Assembly (NCBI GenBank): GCA_030765325.1 | Contig: JAVCCT010000170.1 | Coordinates: 1-14,897, forward strand | Reading direction: 5' to 3' | DNA length: 14,897 nucleotides | From: Candidatus Stygibacter frigidus | Lineage (GTDB): Bacteria; Cloacimonadota; Cloacimonadia; Cloacimonadales; TCS61 | Part shown: piece after piece, positions 13,870 to 14,897 of the stretch | How positions within the stretch are numbered: position 1 is the stretch's first letter | Layout of the letters: the number at the start of each line of letters is the position of its first letter | Made by a program: the position numbers and the translations under genes | The notes under the pieces: model-generated | What the model saw: only the letters and a program-made list of their open reading frames with translations | What the model was told of the DNA's origin: nothing | Database searches by the model: none

Positions 13870-14839
13870 GCAGATAGCCGAGCCGGAGAATTTGCGGATT
13901 GCTTTTTATAAAGCCATGAGAGGGAAGCGGGAGAAACAGGATGTAAGGGATTTTCAGGGCAATCTGGAGAACAATCTTTCTATGATTCACCGGCAGATAT
14001 TAGATGGAGAACTGGAAATTGGGGATTACCATTATTTTAAGATATATGATCCCAAGGAAAGAATGATTTGTGCAGCAGCATTTAGAGAAAGAGTGATACA
14101 TCAGGCAATAATGAATATCTGTGATGAATATTTTGAGAGTTTTCAAATAAGCAATAGTTATGCTACACGTAGAGGGAAGGGTACGCATTTAGCAATAGAA
14201 AGAGCACTTGAAAATAGCAAGGAGAAAGGTATATTTCTTAAACTGGATATCAGGAAATACTTTGATAGTATTGATCATGAGATATTGAAAATGATATTAA
14301 GGCGTAGATTTAAGGATGGTTATTTATTGCAGATATTTGATAAGATAATAGACAGCTATACCACAGAGTCAGGGAAAGGAGTTCCTATTGGAAATCTAAC
14401 CAGTCAGTATTTTGCTAATTATTATCTGGCATATTTGGATCATTACATAAAAGAGGAACTTAGAGTAAAGCACTATGTGAGATATATGGATGATATGGTT
14501 TTATGGGATAATGACAAGGCAGTTTTAAAATCTAATTTAGGCAAAATTGATAAATATTTAGGTGAAAAATTAAAATTAGAAATGAAGCCCATAGTCTTAA
14601 ATTATACGGAAAAGGGCTTACCATTTCTGGGCTATAGAATATATCCGAAAGGATTAAGACTCAATAATAGAAGCAGGAAACGTTTTATCAGAAAAGCACA
14701 ATTATATTCCATGAATCTGGGAAATGGAGAATGGTCAGATAGAGATTATCAAAGACATATTCTCCCGTTAATTGATTTTGTCTCTAAAGCTGATACTTAT
14801 AATTTAAGAGTATCTGTGTTTTATAAGGGTATTAACTGA
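13844..14839 (+). CDS. DGR reverse transcriptase
   Basis: A 331-residue RNA-dependent DNA polymerase that copies the template RNA with errors at A. RT motifs are intact: FKIYDPKERMICAAAFRERVIHQAI (65-89), SNSYATRRGKGTHLAI (103-118), LDIRKYFDSI with catalytic D135 (134-143), VPIGNLTSQ (180-188), YVRYMDD with D216/D217 (211-217) and LPFLGYRI (259-266). The (I/V/L)GxxxSQ form of motif 4, seen here as IGNLTSQ, is characteristic of DGR RTs and differs from most group II intron and retroviral RTs. No maturase, endonuclease or Cas1 domain is fused. ATG 13844 is chosen: GAGGAG at 13829-13834 is 9 bases upstream, whereas a TTG three codons earlier would directly abut that site. The overlap with the HRDC frame implies coupling. 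Confidence 0.95.
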   Translation: MHRVGNLIEQIAEPENLRIAFYKAMRGKREKQDVRDFQGNLENNLSMIHRQILDGELEIGDYHYFKIYDPKERMICAAAFRERVIHQAIMNICDEYFESFQISNSYATRRGKGTHLAIERALENSKEKGIFLKLDIRKYFDSIDHEILKMILRRRFKDGYLLQIFDKIIDSYTTESGKGVPIGNLTSQYFANYYLAYLDHYIKEELRVKHYVRYMDDMVLWDNDKAVLKSNLGKIDKYLGEKLKLEMKPIVLNYTEKGLPFLGYRIYPKGLRLNNRSRKRFIRKAQLYSMNLGNGEWSDRDYQRHILPLIDFVSKADTYNLRVSVFYKGIN

Positions 14840-14840
14840 T

Positions 14841-14897
14841 GGGCTCTAACCGTGTGAATCGGGGTGGTAGCTGGAACAACAATGCCAGTAACTGTCG
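14841..14897 (+). repeat. DGR template repeat (TR), truncated by the window end
   Basis: It starts one base after the RT stop codon and runs to the last base. It repeats 12901-12957 with asparagine-type AAC/AAT codons where the VR has other codons: the template would read G-S-N-R-V-N-R-G-G-S-W-N-N-N-A-S-N-C-R, against G-A-S-R-V-L-R-G-G-S-W-N-G-D-A-S-S-C-R in the target. Clustered AAY codons are typical of DGR templates because A mutagenesis then reaches many residues but no stop codon. About 70 more bases of template should follow beyond the window. Confidence 0.93.

Noticed and set aside
13844..14839. RT as part of a group II intron, retron or RT-Cas1 system
   Set aside because: There are no maturase, endonuclease or Cas1 parts and no retron-type RNA context was seen; motif 4 (IGNLTSQ) and the VR/TR pair point to a DGR.

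Overview
The window looks like a chromosomal segment of a low-to-moderate GC, Gram-negative-type anaerobe. The PEGA plus FGE-sulfatase surface protein, the 2-hydroxyacyl-CoA dehydratase-type protein and the dispersed intergenic repeats suggest the Cloacimonadota/FCB side of the tree. This placement is an impression from gene content, not a computed result.

Positions 1 to about 10640 are mostly housekeeping genes, all on the minus strand. Read right to left they form three transcription groups. The first is phoH (PIN-PhoH ATPase), then a long alanine racemase with an extra C-terminal domain, then an MsbA-like ABC exporter. The second is an ABC-F ATPase followed by an HgdB-type protein. The third is a metallophosphoesterase, then a frameshifted SAM methyltransferase, then rpsO with a strong intrinsic terminator.

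Positions about 11066 to 14897 are read on the plus strand and make up a diversity-generating retroelement (DGR). It has a secreted target protein (signal peptide, PEGA-like repeats, C-terminal FGE-sulfatase/C-type-lectin fold) with a variable repeat (VR) at its 3' end. It also has an HRDC-domain accessory gene and a reverse transcriptase with YMDD and IGNLTSQ motifs. The template repeat (TR) starts one base after the RT stop codon and is cut by the window end. Over the 57 alignable bases VR and TR differ at 8 positions, and 7 of these are adenines in the TR. That is the signature of adenine-directed mutagenic retrohoming. The inferred cycle is: TR RNA is copied by the RT with errors at A, helped by the HRDC protein, and the cDNA replaces the VR so that the exported lectin-like domain acquires new ligand-contact residues.

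The spacers around the target gene are rich in structure. There is an 11-bp hairpin just after the VR stop codon and a 46-bp imperfect inverted repeat around a run of 12 G. Two related hairpin elements sharing a 20-bp core lie in opposite orientation on either side of the target gene. Other unusual points are a 7-bp tandem repeat that forms the N-terminus of the racemase, an apparent small deletion in the methyltransferase, and an 18-bp perfect hairpin between the ABC genes.
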